NCBI GenBank assembly: GCA_045106475.1
Contig: JBGCEO010000088.1
Location: 10,412 to 74,411 of the forward strand
Reading direction: 5' to 3'
DNA length: 64,000 nt
Origin: Granulosicoccus sp045106475
GTDB taxonomy: Bacteria; Pseudomonadota; Gammaproteobacteria; Granulosicoccales; Granulosicoccaceae
The position numbers and the translations under genes were made by a program. Shown here piece after piece: positions 8,303 through 17,264 of this stretch. Under the pieces are notes generated by a model, which saw nothing but the letters and a program-made list of their open reading frames with translations, was not told the origin of the DNA and searched no databases. Position 1 is the stretch's first letter. The number at the start of each line of letters is the position of its first letter.

Positions 8303-9183
8303 AGAGTTAGCCGTTTTTGGCGCGGTATGCTATCCAGTTGCCAGAGTTTGGGTGCTTCGTTCCAAAATGCATTGATAGATTCTGGTGTAAAAGACAACTG
8401 GCCAAGAAATCGCCAGGCTTGTAGTAGCGTTGACAATGGGTCAAGTTGATCGATGCTCTGAGCTTTTGAATGCTTGCTGAGCTTATCTCCGTTTTGATCA
8501 ACTGCTATTGGCAAATGGGCGTAACTGGGTGTGCTTAGGGACAGCGCTTGCATGATACCGATCTGTGCCGCTGAACTTTCAAGCAAATCAGCACCTCGAA
8601 CAACCTGCGTTGCATCGTGTCCATCATCTACTGCGCAAGCTAGCGAGTAAGATACCAGGCCGTCGCGTCGCCTGACGATAGTATCCCCTACATCTTGATC
8701 CAGGGTGATGTTAAAGCTGCCTTGAACAGCGTCGTCTAGATTCATATTGCCGCTTAGCCGTATACGCAGTGCATGATCTTCAGGATGGCCGAAATCAAGC
8801 TTTTGGGAATTCGATGAAAGTCGCCCACGGCAGTGTCCCGGATAGGGTTGTCCGGAAGGCAGTGAGCGTCGGCTGCAGGTACAGTTGAAGATTCTGCCTT
8901 GCTTTACAAGCTCTTTAAGGGCGCTTTGGTAGAGCTCCATGCGCTCACTTTGCCAGCAAACCGGTCCATCCCATTCGAAGCCGAAGTTTTCCAGGGTTCG
9001 CTGGATGGCATCTGCCGAGCCTGCTACCGAACGCGGCCCGTCAATATCATCAATCCGGAGTAGCCATCGACCTCCCTGCGCACGTGCCTCACAACAGCTC
9101 GCCAAAGCCGCCAGTAGCGAGCCGAAGTGCAGATTACCTGTTGGAGACGGTGCAAAGCGGCCGATGTGGCGAGCCGCTGTCAT
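8299..9183 (-). CDS. gluQ: Glutamyl-Q tRNA(Asp) synthetase
   Basis: A 294-residue paralogue of the catalytic half of glutamyl-tRNA synthetase, which attaches glutamate to queuosine-34 of tRNA(Asp). The class I HIGH-like signature (PSPTGNLHFGSL) and a KMSKS-like DKLSKHSKA are visible. The zinc-site cysteines CTC and the Tyr/Cys pair YPGHC, typical of GluQRS (YadB), are also present. The anticodon-binding half of GltX is absent, as expected. It follows dksA by 22 nt in the arrangement known from E. coli and Pseudomonas, and is coupled to cbrX by ATGA. Start ATG at 9183. Confidence 0.95.
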   Translation of the reverse strand: MTAARHIGRFAPSPTGNLHFGSLLAALASCCEARAQGGRWLLRIDDIDGPRSVAGSADAIQRTLENFGFEWDGPVCWQSERMELYQSALKELVKQGRIFNCTCSRRSLPSGQPYPGHCRGRLSSNSQKLDFGHPEDHALRIRLSGNMNLDDAVQGSFNITLDQDVGDTIVRRRDGLVSYSLACAVDDGHDATQVVRGADLLESSAAQIGIMQALSLSTPSYAHLPIAVDQNGDKLSKHSKAQSIDQLDPLSTLLQAWRFLGQLSFTPESINAFWNEAPKLWQLDSIPRQKRLTL

Positions 9184-9205
9184 ATGCAGATACTATGCTG
9201 CGCCT

Positions 9206-10039
9206 TTAAGCAGTTTGCCGCTCTCGAATCTCTTCCAGTGTCTTACAATCTATACAAAGCTCCGCAGTGGGGCGAGCCTCGAGTCGGTTGACACCAATTT
9301 CGATACCACAGGTTTCACAGTAGCCATACTCGTCGTCATCGATCCTCTTCTGCGCTTCATTGATCTTTTTAATCAGTTTGCGCTCTCGATCACGGGTCCG
9401 AAGTTCGAGGCTAAATTCCTCTTCCTGTGTGGCGCGATCGTTGGGATCAGGGAAATTGGTCGCATCATCTTTCATATGCCCTACTGTGCGATCCACTTCC
9501 TCCATGAGCTGTTGCTTCCATTCAGCCAGCTTCTTGCTGAAATGCTCCAACTGATCGGCATCCATGTAGTGACCACCACCGCGCTCGTAAGGCACAACGG
9601 CAGCTTGTTTGCCTGGAGAGGGCATATCGTCGACATCGATGTCTTCAATGTCCGCATCATTGGCAGACACCGAATTTTCCGCAACCGCAACTTTTGCTGC
9701 AATCTTTTTAGCTGGCAATTTTTTCTTGGAAACCTTTTTCGAGACTGCTTTTTTGGCAGCCGGAGTTGATGATTTTTTTGTCGTCGTCTTGCTAGCAGCT
9801 GTTTTGGCAGTAATTTTCTTAGCGGCAGGCTTTTTCTTCGCTGCAGCCTTTTTGGCTGCCGGTGCCTTGGCAGCGCTTGCCTTTTTGCTGGTTGATTTCT
9901 TTTTGCTGGATTTATCTTCTTTGGTGTCTGTCAAGACAGTTTTCTCCGCAACGGCCTTCTTGCTTGCCGTTTTTTTCTTCGCAGCCTTTCTGCCGGTGGC
10001 AGAGTCACTTGCGGTTTTTTTGGAACTAACTTTAGCCAT
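9206..10039 (-). CDS. dksA: RNA polymerase-binding transcription factor DksA with Lys/Ala-rich N-terminal extension
   Basis: DksA binds the RNA polymerase secondary channel and, with ppGpp, mediates the stringent response. The conserved core is residues 150-277: coiled coil with tip motif DPNDRA, then a four-cysteine zinc finger (C241, C244, C262, C265). Ahead of it is a tail of about 120 residues made almost only of Lys, Ala, Ser and Thr (repeats such as AAKKAAAKKK), followed by an acidic segment (124-139). E. coli DksA has only 151 residues. The tail resembles the basic tails of histone-H1-like and AlgP-type proteins and may bind DNA or RNA. I start at ATG 10039 because a candidate promoter at 10078-10106 lies inside the longer reading frame. 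First gene of the dksA-gluQ-cbrXAB group. Confidence 0.93.
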   Translation of the reverse strand: MAKVSSKKTASDSATGRKAAKKKTASKKAVAEKTVLTDTKEDKSSKKKSTSKKASAAKAPAAKKAAAKKKPAAKKITAKTAASKTTTKKSSTPAAKKAVSKKVSKKKLPAKKIAAKVAVAENSVSANDADIEDIDVDDMPSPGKQAAVVPYERGGGHYMDADQLEHFSKKLAEWKQQLMEEVDRTVGHMKDDATNFPDPNDRATQEEEFSLELRTRDRERKLIKKINEAQKRIDDDEYGYCETCGIEIGVNRLEARPTAELCIDCKTLEEIRERQTA

Positions 10040-10077
10040 AGGACTACCCGGTCGCGTCCGTAATTTAGCAGCGCGAC

Positions 10078-10106
10078 GTTGTACCAGAAATAATTCAACT
10101 TTGCAA
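10078..10106 (-). promoter_or_regulatory. candidate sigma70 promoter of dksA
   Basis: On the minus strand TTGCAA (10106-10101) and TACAAC (10083-10078) are spaced by 17 bp, each 4/6 to consensus. The expected transcript start would leave a leader of about 30 nt before ATG 10039, which supports that start codon. Confidence 0.4.
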
Positions 10107-10154
10107 TCAAAATGGCTGACCACGTCACAGAATTTTCGTTCAAAAACGCCATTT

Positions 10155-11558
10155 TCAAAGCTGTTTGTCTGGCGATTCTGCGTCGTTTCGCAAATTCTTG
10201 GCAGGTCTTGTTGCGCTCACAACGGCCACAATTTCGCCTGTTGCCAAGCGCGCCTGTATTTCGTCACCGGGAGATACATTGGCTGCGCTTAAGAGTACTC
10301 TGTCGTTTTTTCGGACAAGTGCATAGCCCCTGTCCAAAACCGCCAATGGGCTGACGTTATGGAGAGATCTGGCCAGTAGATCAAACTGAGATTGGGCGCG
10401 CTGCCGGCGTATTCCCATCGCCACAGTGAGTCGGGCTTCAAGTGATCTCTGGCGCGCTAGGTGCCGCTCGAGTTGAACAGAGGGCGAGCTTGCAGCTAAT
10501 CGCGTCGCAGCCCTTTGCCGACGGGTTGCCAGCCGTTGAGCTGAGGATTGCCAGGCACGTGCCAATCGTTGCGCCAAATCATCGATTTTTTGGGTCTGCT
10601 CTTGCAACTGCTGTTCTGGGTGTCGCAGATACAATCTGGTCAGCAGCTGTTTCATTATCTGCTTGCTGCTGGCCGAATTGGCTTGTATCGCCCGCAACAG
10701 GGCGCGCCGTGCGTCATCTACGCGTCGCTGCAAGCTACTGGTATCGGGGGTTGCAAGCTCCGCCGCTGCCGATGGGGTTGGTGCGCGCAGATCGCTTACC
10801 AGGTCACTGATGGTGATGTCGACCTCATGGCCAATACCGGCAACAATGGGGATGCGACTGTCCTTGATCGCCTCAGCAACAGCAATTTCATTGTAGGCCC
10901 ACAAATCTTCGAGTGATCCACCTCCTCGAACTAGCAATAACACATCAGCTTCTGCCCTTACATTAGCTGTTTGCAGAGCTTCGGCGATAGCTGGTGCCGC
11001 CGCAGCACCTTGTGTCACGGTGGGGTAGATGATGATTTGCGCTGCTCGATATCGTCTGGCTAAGACTTGAAGCACATCTCGCAGCGCAGCACCGGTAGGC
11101 GAACTTACAATGCCAATGGTGCCAGGCATTGCTGGCAGAGACTGCTTGGCTTCTGCGGCAAACCACCCGCGTTGGTTAAGATCGTTTTTGGTTGCTTCGA
11201 AGGCGGCTTGCAGCTTTCCTGCACCTGCGGGTTCCATATGTTCGACAATGAGTTGGAAATCGCCGCGAGCCGCATACAGCCCCAGTTTCCCGCGAACGAT
11301 GACTGCATCGCCGTTATCTGGTTGAAAATCTACGTAGCGGTTCCGCCCTTTGAACATGGCGCAGCGAATCTGTGATCGACTGTCTTTGAGCGAGAAATAA
11401 AAATGGCCGCTACCTGGGCGGCTAAAGTTGGATAATTCGCCCTGAAGCCAGAGTGTCCCAAATCCCTTTTCCAGGAGCTGTTGAACCTCTTGATTCAATC
11501 GACTGACGGTAAAAATCTTGCGCGTCGGCGCACCGGAATTGTTAATGCTTGTGTCCAC
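10155..11558 (-). CDS. xseA: Exodeoxyribonuclease VII large subunit
   Basis: About 467 residues from GTG 11558; E. coli XseA has 456. The N-terminal OB fold begins at IFTVSRLNQEVQQLLE and carries WLQGELSNFSRPGSGHFYF. The central catalytic region shows IGIVSSPTGAALRDVL, DVLLLVRGGGSLEDLW and AGIGHEVDITISD, and a long Arg/Gln/Ala-rich coiled coil follows (about 280-400). With XseB it degrades single-stranded DNA; xseB is not in this window. The frame stays open to a GTG at 11630 and the exact start is unclear, because neither candidate has a clear ribosome-binding site. It is divergent from guaB. Confidence 0.93.
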   Translation of the reverse strand: MDTSINNSGAPTRKIFTVSRLNQEVQQLLEKGFGTLWLQGELSNFSRPGSGHFYFSLKDSRSQIRCAMFKGRNRYVDFQPDNGDAVIVRGKLGLYAARGDFQLIVEHMEPAGAGKLQAAFEATKNDLNQRGWFAAEAKQSLPAMPGTIGIVSSPTGAALRDVLQVLARRYRAAQIIIYPTVTQGAAAAPAIAEALQTANVRAEADVLLLVRGGGSLEDLWAYNEIAVAEAIKDSRIPIVAGIGHEVDITISDLVSDLRAPTPSAAAELATPDTSSLQRRVDDARRALLRAIQANSASSKQIMKQLLTRLYLRHPEQQLQEQTQKIDDLAQRLARAWQSSAQRLATRRQRAATRLAASSPSVQLERHLARQRSLEARLTVAMGIRRQRAQSQFDLLARSLHNVSPLAVLDRGYALVRKNDRVLLSAANVSPGDEIQARLATGEIVAVVSATRPAKNLRNDAESPDKQL

Positions 11559-11637
11559 GCTGTCAGGAAATAAGATATTACGTCTGGTAAGCAGACTTAT
11601 CCTGACAAAGCATACACCGGTACCCACCACATCACTG

Positions 11638-11643
11638 TATAAT
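11638..11643 (+). promoter_or_regulatory. candidate -10 box of the guaBA operon
   Basis: A perfect TATAAT is 37 nt before the guaB ATG in the xseA-guaB divergent region. I see no convincing -35 at the right distance, so it may be activator-dependent. Confidence 0.4.
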
Positions 11644-11680
11644 TCACCCGCATCCTGTCTTTGCTCTGGTCACTTATCCA

Positions 11681-13141
11681 ATGCTGGTTTCCCAGGAAGC
11701 TCTCACTTTCGACGACGTCTTGCTAACACCGCGACATTCGCAGGTTTTGCCGCGAGATGTCGATCTATCAACTCGCCTGACGCGATCCTTGACTCTTAAT
11801 ATTCCCCTGCTATCAGCGGCAATGGATACAGTGACAGAAGCGAGGCTTGCCATTGCTCTGGGTCAAGAGGGCGGTATAGGGATTATTCATAAAAACCTGT
11901 CTATAAAACGGCAAGCGGCAGAAGTATCACGTGTCAAAAAGCATGAAAGTGGTGTCGTAACCGAACCCATCACCATCACACCCGACACGACTATTCGTCA
12001 GGTAATGGACATGATTGCCAAGCATGGCATTTCAGGGTTGCCCGTTGTTGAGGGCAAGACGCTTACAGGCATTGTCACACAGAGAGATTTGCGCTTTGAG
12101 ACAAACCTGGATCAGCCGGTTTCTGCCATCATGACGCCAAGGGAAAGGCTCGTCACTGTTCGAGAGCACGCTCCGCGAAGCGCTGCCATTGAGCAATTGC
12201 ACAAACATCGTATTGAGAAGGTCCTGATAGTCAACGATGCGTTCGAACTTCGGGGCATGATTACCGTCAAGGACATACGCAAGGCGCAGGATTTTCCCAA
12301 TGCATGCAAGGACAGTGAAGGTCGCTTGCTTGCGGGTGCTGCAGTGGGTACAGGTGTTGACACAGATGAGCGTGTCGCCAACTTAGTGGAAGCTGGCGTC
12401 GATGTATTAATTGTTGATACTGCTCATGGTCATTCGCAGGGAGTGCTTGACCGGGTTGCCTGGATAAAAAAAAGCTATCCTGAGGTACAGGTCATCGGCG
12501 GTAACATCGCTACCGCTCAAGCGGCTTTGGATTTAGTAGCGTGTGGTGCTGACGGGGTCAAAGTGGGCATTGGCCCGGGTTCTATCTGCACCACCAGAAT
12601 TGTTGCAGGCGTTGGCGTGCCCCAAATCACTGCTATTCATAACGTTGCCACTGCGCTGGCCGATACGGATGTTCCGCTGATTGCCGATGGTGGTATTCGG
12701 TTTTCTGGAGACATGGCAAAAGCGCTGGCTGCCGGCGCGTCCACAGTTATGGTGGGCGGCATGTTTGCAGGCACTGAAGAAGCGCCGGGCGAAGTGATTC
12801 TGTATCAGGGGCGCTCTTACAAATCCTACCGGGGAATGGGGTCTGTCGGCGCTATGCGAGCTGGATCCAGTGATCGATATTTCCAGGATGACGAGGATGT
12901 GGCTGACAAACTTGTGCCCGAGGGGATTGAGGGTCGCGTTCCTTACAAGGGGCCTATGTCAACCATCGTTCATCAAATGATCGGGGGCATACGTTCCAGC
13001 ATGGGCTATTGCGGTACACCCGATGTTGCATCACTGCACCGCGATGCACAGTTTGTCAGAGTGACGGGTGCTGGTATGCGCGAAAGCCATGTTCACGATG
13101 TTCAAATGACCAAAGAAGCTCCTAACTACCGCATAGGTTGA
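11681..13141 (+). CDS. guaB: IMP dehydrogenase
   Basis: A 486-residue enzyme, the usual length, oxidising IMP to XMP in the first committed step of GMP synthesis. It begins with LTFDDVLLTPRHSQVLP and contains two CBS domains (about 90-200). The catalytic cysteine loop is GPGSICTTRIVAGVG, and the flap (RYFQDD, EGIEGRVPYKG) is intact. guaA starts 14 nt after its stop, forming the classical guaBA operon. Confidence 0.98.
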   Translation: MLVSQEALTFDDVLLTPRHSQVLPRDVDLSTRLTRSLTLNIPLLSAAMDTVTEARLAIALGQEGGIGIIHKNLSIKRQAAEVSRVKKHESGVVTEPITITPDTTIRQVMDMIAKHGISGLPVVEGKTLTGIVTQRDLRFETNLDQPVSAIMTPRERLVTVREHAPRSAAIEQLHKHRIEKVLIVNDAFELRGMITVKDIRKAQDFPNACKDSEGRLLAGAAVGTGVDTDERVANLVEAGVDVLIVDTAHGHSQGVLDRVAWIKKSYPEVQVIGGNIATAQAALDLVACGADGVKVGIGPGSICTTRIVAGVGVPQITAIHNVATALADTDVPLIADGGIRFSGDMAKALAAGASTVMVGGMFAGTEEAPGEVILYQGRSYKSYRGMGSVGAMRAGSSDRYFQDDEDVADKLVPEGIEGRVPYKGPMSTIVHQMIGGIRSSMGYCGTPDVASLHRDAQFVRVTGAGMRESHVHDVQMTKEAPNYRIG

Positions 13142-13155
13142 TTTGCAAACTAAAC

Positions 13156-14748
13156 ATGGCTGATTTACACGACCAACGCATTCTCATTCTAGATTTTGGG
13201 GGCCAGACTACACAGCTCATTGCACGACGAGTCAGAGAATGTGGCGTTTACTGCGAGATACATCCCTGGGACATAGATTCTGCGGCAGTTGCCGATTTTA
13301 AGCCTAGAGGCGTGATCTTGTCGGGCGGTCCTGAATCGGTTATTGCCTCTGCTGCGCCGACTATTCCTGATGCTGTACTGACCATGAATGTCCCGCTTCT
13401 GGGAATCTGTTACGGCATGCAGGCTATGGTTCATCAACTGGGTGGAAAAGTGGAAGCAAAAGGTTCGCACAGCGAGTTTGGCTATGCTTCCGTTTCTGTA
13501 TTAGAAGAGTTGCCACTATTTTCGGGTTTGCGCGATGATGTTCCCGACGGCCGGAATGATCCAGGCGCGCAAGCCAATCTTGATGTCTGGATGAGCCATG
13601 GTGATCGCGTTGAGTCCTTGCCTGAAGGCTATTCTCTGATCGGCACCAGCGATAATGCGCCTTGCGCTATTATCGCCAATGAATCTGAACGCCGATATGG
13701 CATACAGTTTCATCCAGAGGTGACCCATACAAAGCAGGGAGCTAACATTCTCAATCGCTTTGTGCGTGATATTTGTCAATGCGATGGTCTCTGGACACCC
13801 GATAATATTATCGAGGATGCTATAGCTCGTATCCAGAAGCGGGTTGGTGACCAAGAAGTACTGCTGGCCCTATCGGGTGGAGTGGATTCGTCTGTTGTTG
13901 CAGCGTTGTTGCATAGGGCAATAGGAGAACAACTTACTTGTGTCTTTGTAGATAATGGGCTGCTGCGCCTCAACGAAGGTGATCAGGTCATGCAGACCTT
14001 CGCTGACAACATGGGCGTGCGCGTTATTCGGGTTAACGCCCAGAACCGATTTCTTGAAGCTCTGGCAGGTGTAACTGATCCTGAAGCAAAGCGTAAGATA
14101 ATCGGCAATCTGTTTATTGAAGTATTTGAAGAAGAGGCCGAGAAGCTGACCAATGCGCAGTGGCTTGCCCAAGGTACTATTTACCCTGACGTCATCGAAT
14201 CTGCGGCCAGTACATCGGGCAGTGCGCACCTGATCAAGTCCCATCACAATGTCGGCGGCCTGCCCAGCGAAATGCGCTTGAAACTCATAGAACCCTTGAG
14301 AGAGCTGTTCAAAGACGAGGTGCGCACCATCGGCGTCGATCTGGGACTGCCTGCCACGATGGTTCAACGTCATCCGTTTCCTGGCCCGGGTCTGGGTGTG
14401 CGAATTCTGGGAGAAGTACGTGAGGACTACGCAGATATTCTGCGTGATGCGGACGCTATCTTTATCGATGCGCTGGTTCGCCATGATTTGTACAGCAAGG
14501 TTTCACAAGCATTTACTGTTTTCCTGCCTGTAAAATCAGTGGGTGTAACCGGTGATGGTCGACGTTACGATTATGTGGTTGCCCTCAGAGCCGTTGAAAC
14601 GATTGATTTCATGACAGCCAGAGCTGCGCAACTGCCTTGGGATTTTCTGGATGAGGTATCTCGATCTATCTGTAATTCTATTCCACGAATATCGAGAGTC
14701 ACCTACGATATATCAAGCAAACCGCCTGCTACCATCGAATGGGAGTAG
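13156..14748 (+). CDS. guaA: GMP synthase (glutamine-hydrolysing)
   Basis: A 530-residue bifunctional enzyme converting XMP to GMP. The N-terminal class I amidotransferase has its nucleophile in GICYGMQ and the His/Glu pair in IQFHPEV. The ATP pyrophosphatase domain has the PP-loop LSGGVDSSVVA. The C-terminal dimerisation domain ends in PPATIEWE, the canonical terminus. I choose ATG 13156 (MADLHDQRILILDFG) rather than an in-frame TTG at 13138 that overlaps guaB. Operon partner of guaB. Confidence 0.98.
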   Translation: MADLHDQRILILDFGGQTTQLIARRVRECGVYCEIHPWDIDSAAVADFKPRGVILSGGPESVIASAAPTIPDAVLTMNVPLLGICYGMQAMVHQLGGKVEAKGSHSEFGYASVSVLEELPLFSGLRDDVPDGRNDPGAQANLDVWMSHGDRVESLPEGYSLIGTSDNAPCAIIANESERRYGIQFHPEVTHTKQGANILNRFVRDICQCDGLWTPDNIIEDAIARIQKRVGDQEVLLALSGGVDSSVVAALLHRAIGEQLTCVFVDNGLLRLNEGDQVMQTFADNMGVRVIRVNAQNRFLEALAGVTDPEAKRKIIGNLFIEVFEEEAEKLTNAQWLAQGTIYPDVIESAASTSGSAHLIKSHHNVGGLPSEMRLKLIEPLRELFKDEVRTIGVDLGLPATMVQRHPFPGPGLGVRILGEVREDYADILRDADAIFIDALVRHDLYSKVSQAFTVFLPVKSVGVTGDGRRYDYVVALRAVETIDFMTARAAQLPWDFLDEVSRSICNSIPRISRVTYDISSKPPATIEWE

Positions 14749-14895
14749 TCTGCTTTTCACTGCCTTTATTAAACGTATCGTCAAGTGCGCTGACCAAAAG
14801 CACTACACCGATACCCGTGAGCGTTGCAGTCTGAACATCCTCTGCTAGCCTTATCGATAGACTGGGTAACCATTGCCTGAAACCGACTGTCGATC
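14749..14895. other. intergenic region between guaA and the CTERM-like gene
   Basis: 147 nt with no convincing gene, hairpin or promoter. The start at 14896 has no clear Shine-Dalgarno sequence. Confidence 0.4.
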
Positions 14896-16038
14896 ATGGA
14901 AGCTCTTCCAGCTCATCAAAACAAGCGAAATTGCCAGATCGTTACCGCATGCTTGGTTGTGGTTTTGTGTCTGGTTCCGCTACTTTGGCCGATTTTTGCA
15001 ACCTTACACGCTGCTGATGTTACGCCTACGCTAGTCAATGATGCCGATGGAGACCTTATTGTTGATACAGCTGATGTTGATGATGACAATGACGGCATAC
15101 CCGATCTGCATGAAATAGCCGTTGACGGGTCTGATCTGGATAGTGACGGGGATGGAATCCCAAATCGACTGGATCTTGACAGCGATAACGACAGTATTCT
15201 CGATTGGCTCGAATCAGGGGCTATTAAGACTCTCGACCTATCGTCGCTCCGAAAACTCGGCCCCCGTCTGGTGGGAGAAGTTGGTTTCAATGGCTTGTTG
15301 GACGTGTTTGAAGCGCCGCTGGATACGGGTCGACTGAGGTATACGTTGGCCAATACCGATGTTAATGAGGATGACATACCCGACTACCTTGATCTGGATT
15401 CGGACAATGATGGCTGGTCAGACTTTAACGAATCGCGTGTATCAGCAGCCTATGATCAGGATGGAGATGCTCGAATAGATGCACCACCGGGTTCGGTGGG
15501 TGCAGATGGTATAGCAGATTACTTACAACAGATTAATGATCGCGCCTGCTGTGACCTGGATGGCGATGGTATTGACGATATAAGCCCAATCAATTCTGAT
15601 ATGGCAGATTTACCGGATTATCAGGATCTGGACAGCGATAATGATGGCATCAAGGATATTGTTGAGCTTAATGGCATTGATGCCAACGATGATGGCCATG
15701 TAGACAACTTTGTTGACTCTCCAACCAGCCCTGATGGCATGGATGATGGTTTATTAATCTTTCCCTACACGACGAGTGATGCTAACGGTAACGGTGTGCC
15801 TGACCATGCCGACTTTTTTGCTTCAAACGTTGTTCCGGGTACCACTGCACCGATTCCCTCGGAGCAGTTGCAGGATCCTGTTGAGCAGGGTGTTGTGCTG
15901 ACCGGTCTGGACGCATCTGGTTGCTCTGTAGCTTCAGCTGCTTCAGATTTTCTTTTGTTGTTGATGTCCATATTAAGTATTGCGGTACTCGCCTGGCGGA
16001 ACACCCTCAGGCATGTCGCTTCAAAAAATAGAGAGTAG
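14896..16038 (+). CDS. Exported Asp-rich (thrombospondin type 3-like) protein with CTERM-like sorting tail
   Basis: A 380-residue acidic protein. It has an N-terminal signal or anchor (about 16-40), then many DxDxDGxxD-type calcium-binding repeats (for example DVDDDNDGIPD, DSDGDGIPN, DLDSDNDGIKD) between 45 and 300. The C-terminus is tripartite: a Gly-Cys-Ser motif (G342, C343), a hydrophobic helix (about 351-367) and a basic tail. This resembles the Cys-containing CTERM sorting signals processed by dedicated intramembrane proteases or sortase-like enzymes. No processing enzyme is in the window. Seven nt separate it from an OmpA-type lipoprotein that contains one similar repeat. Surface exposure is inferred; its binding partner is unknown. 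Confidence 0.8.
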   Translation: MEALPAHQNKRNCQIVTACLVVVLCLVPLLWPIFATLHAADVTPTLVNDADGDLIVDTADVDDDNDGIPDLHEIAVDGSDLDSDGDGIPNRLDLDSDNDSILDWLESGAIKTLDLSSLRKLGPRLVGEVGFNGLLDVFEAPLDTGRLRYTLANTDVNEDDIPDYLDLDSDNDGWSDFNESRVSAAYDQDGDARIDAPPGSVGADGIADYLQQINDRACCDLDGDGIDDISPINSDMADLPDYQDLDSDNDGIKDIVELNGIDANDDGHVDNFVDSPTSPDGMDDGLLIFPYTTSDANGNGVPDHADFFASNVVPGTTAPIPSEQLQDPVEQGVVLTGLDASGCSVASAASDFLLLLMSILSIAVLAWRNTLRHVASKNRE

Positions 16039-16045
16039 TAGCCCC

Positions 16046-16627
16046 ATGAATTTCATAAAGTTCTTCGTGTTGTTAATCGGCAGCCAGTTTTTGGTGAGTT
16101 GTGCTTCTAAAGGCCAGACGGTTACTGGCACAGAGGGAGCAGGTAAAACGGCGCTCGAAAAGGTTGCAGAGCGGCTACCGACAGCAGAAGACGCTGATGC
16201 TGATGGTATTGTAGATACGTCAGACAATTGCCCTGTATCCGCATCAGGCGTGCTTGTAGATGAATCGGGTTGTGAAATTGTCACAGGCGTGATTGAAGGA
16301 TTAAAATTTGGACCGAACGAATCAAAATTGTCCGTTGATTCGCGCATTGTGCTGAGTAAATTGGTTGACGGTTTCAAGCGCTACCCCGATGTGGTCATTG
16401 CCGTTGAAGGGCACACTGACAATCGTGGTTCTGCCGCTGCAAACCTCGAGCTATCCAAACAGCGAGTATTGTCTGTGGTGCGTTATATGGTTACCAATGG
16501 GATAGACCCAAAACAGGTAAAACCGTATGGTTATGGTGAGAGCAAGCCGCGAGCGGCCAATGCCACTGCACAAGGAAGGGAACAGAATCGCCGAATAGAG
16601 ATCAAAGTGGTGGATCGCTTGCTGTAG
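16046..16627 (+). CDS. OmpA/Pal-family peptidoglycan-binding lipoprotein
   Basis: 193 residues with a lipoprotein signal (lipobox LVSC, lipidated C19). A short calcium-binding-like repeat (DADADGIVDTSDNCP) is followed by a C-terminal OmpA domain (about 80-190) with EGHTDNRGS, LSKQRVLSVVRYM and GYGESKPRA, and QNRRIEI at the end. Such domains hold the outer membrane to meso-diaminopimelate of peptidoglycan. The start ATG at 16046 places the signal at the N-terminus; a longer frame to 15980 overlaps the previous gene. It probably forms an operon with the upstream Asp-rich protein. Confidence 0.9.
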   Translation: MNFIKFFVLLIGSQFLVSCASKGQTVTGTEGAGKTALEKVAERLPTAEDADADGIVDTSDNCPVSASGVLVDESGCEIVTGVIEGLKFGPNESKLSVDSRIVLSKLVDGFKRYPDVVIAVEGHTDNRGSAAANLELSKQRVLSVVRYMVTNGIDPKQVKPYGYGESKPRAANATAQGREQNRRIEIKVVDRLL

Positions 16628-16742
16628 GACTCAGGTCTAGGCAAAATAGCCGTATTGCGCCATCCAGGACACCATGAACATTAGCTATTCACTACCACCA
16701 GTTTTAAACTTCAGTGCTGTCACTTTTTCGAAATGGACAGTA

Positions 16743-17207
16743 ATGCGCAACGCCCTTGTATCGTTTTTCCTGTTGTCAGCCGTTGGTTGCACAGGATTGC
16801 AGCCCGTCGAAACTGATCAGTCAACGTTGCCGGCACCTGTTTTGACTCGCCCGGATGGGGCAGTCAGAGTCGATACTACCGATGAAAAAGTAGCTCAACT
16901 ATGGGCTGCATCAGAGCAGGCGCGCCGGGAAAACAGAGATACCATCGCACTAGAGCTGTTATATGAAGCATTAGAAATAAACCCGCAGAACAGCTTGTTG
17001 TGGAGCCGTGCTGCCGAGCTTCAGCTCGATAATTTAGAAGCCGCTCTGGCTGAAAGTTACGCAGTCAAATCCAATGCCTTTGCGGGTGAGAACAAACCAT
17101 TGCTGTATCGAAACTGGCTAATCATCGAACAATCGCGCAACATGCGTGGTGATTTGCTGGGCGTGCGAAGCGCTCATAAAAGAGTTCAGCAATACCAATA
17201 TCAATAG
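16743..17207 (+). CDS. Small putative lipoprotein with TPR-like helices
   Basis: 154 residues from ATG 16743, with a hydrophobic signal and a cysteine at residue 17 or so (LSAVGC) in a loose lipobox. The mature part has helical segments (VAQLWAASEQARRENRD, ALELLYEALEINPQNSLLW, RAAELQL) resembling one or two tetratricopeptide repeats. I do not recognise a named family. It follows the OmpA lipoprotein in the same direction by 115 nt and may belong to the same envelope unit. An upstream ATG at 16674 would add 23 residues ahead of the signal and is less likely. Confidence 0.7.
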   Translation: MRNALVSFFLLSAVGCTGLQPVETDQSTLPAPVLTRPDGAVRVDTTDEKVAQLWAASEQARRENRDTIALELLYEALEINPQNSLLWSRAAELQLDNLEAALAESYAVKSNAFAGENKPLLYRNWLIIEQSRNMRGDLLGVRSAHKRVQQYQYQ

Positions 17208-17264
17208 TTTCGCCGGCCCTGTTTTGCTGAGTGCGGCGATAACCGGAGCACGGAGGCACCGGCA

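Noticed and set aside
9609..10292. Long plus-strand frame rich in Phe/Ala/Leu opposite dksA
   Set aside because: It is the antisense of the AAG/GCN-rich Lys/Ala tail; the hydrophobic content is a by-product of TTC/TTT codons, and there is no start signal or family.
13870..14484. 204-codon minus-strand frame within guaA
   Set aside because: guaA is unambiguous on the other strand; no motif, signal or ribosome-binding site in the reverse frame.
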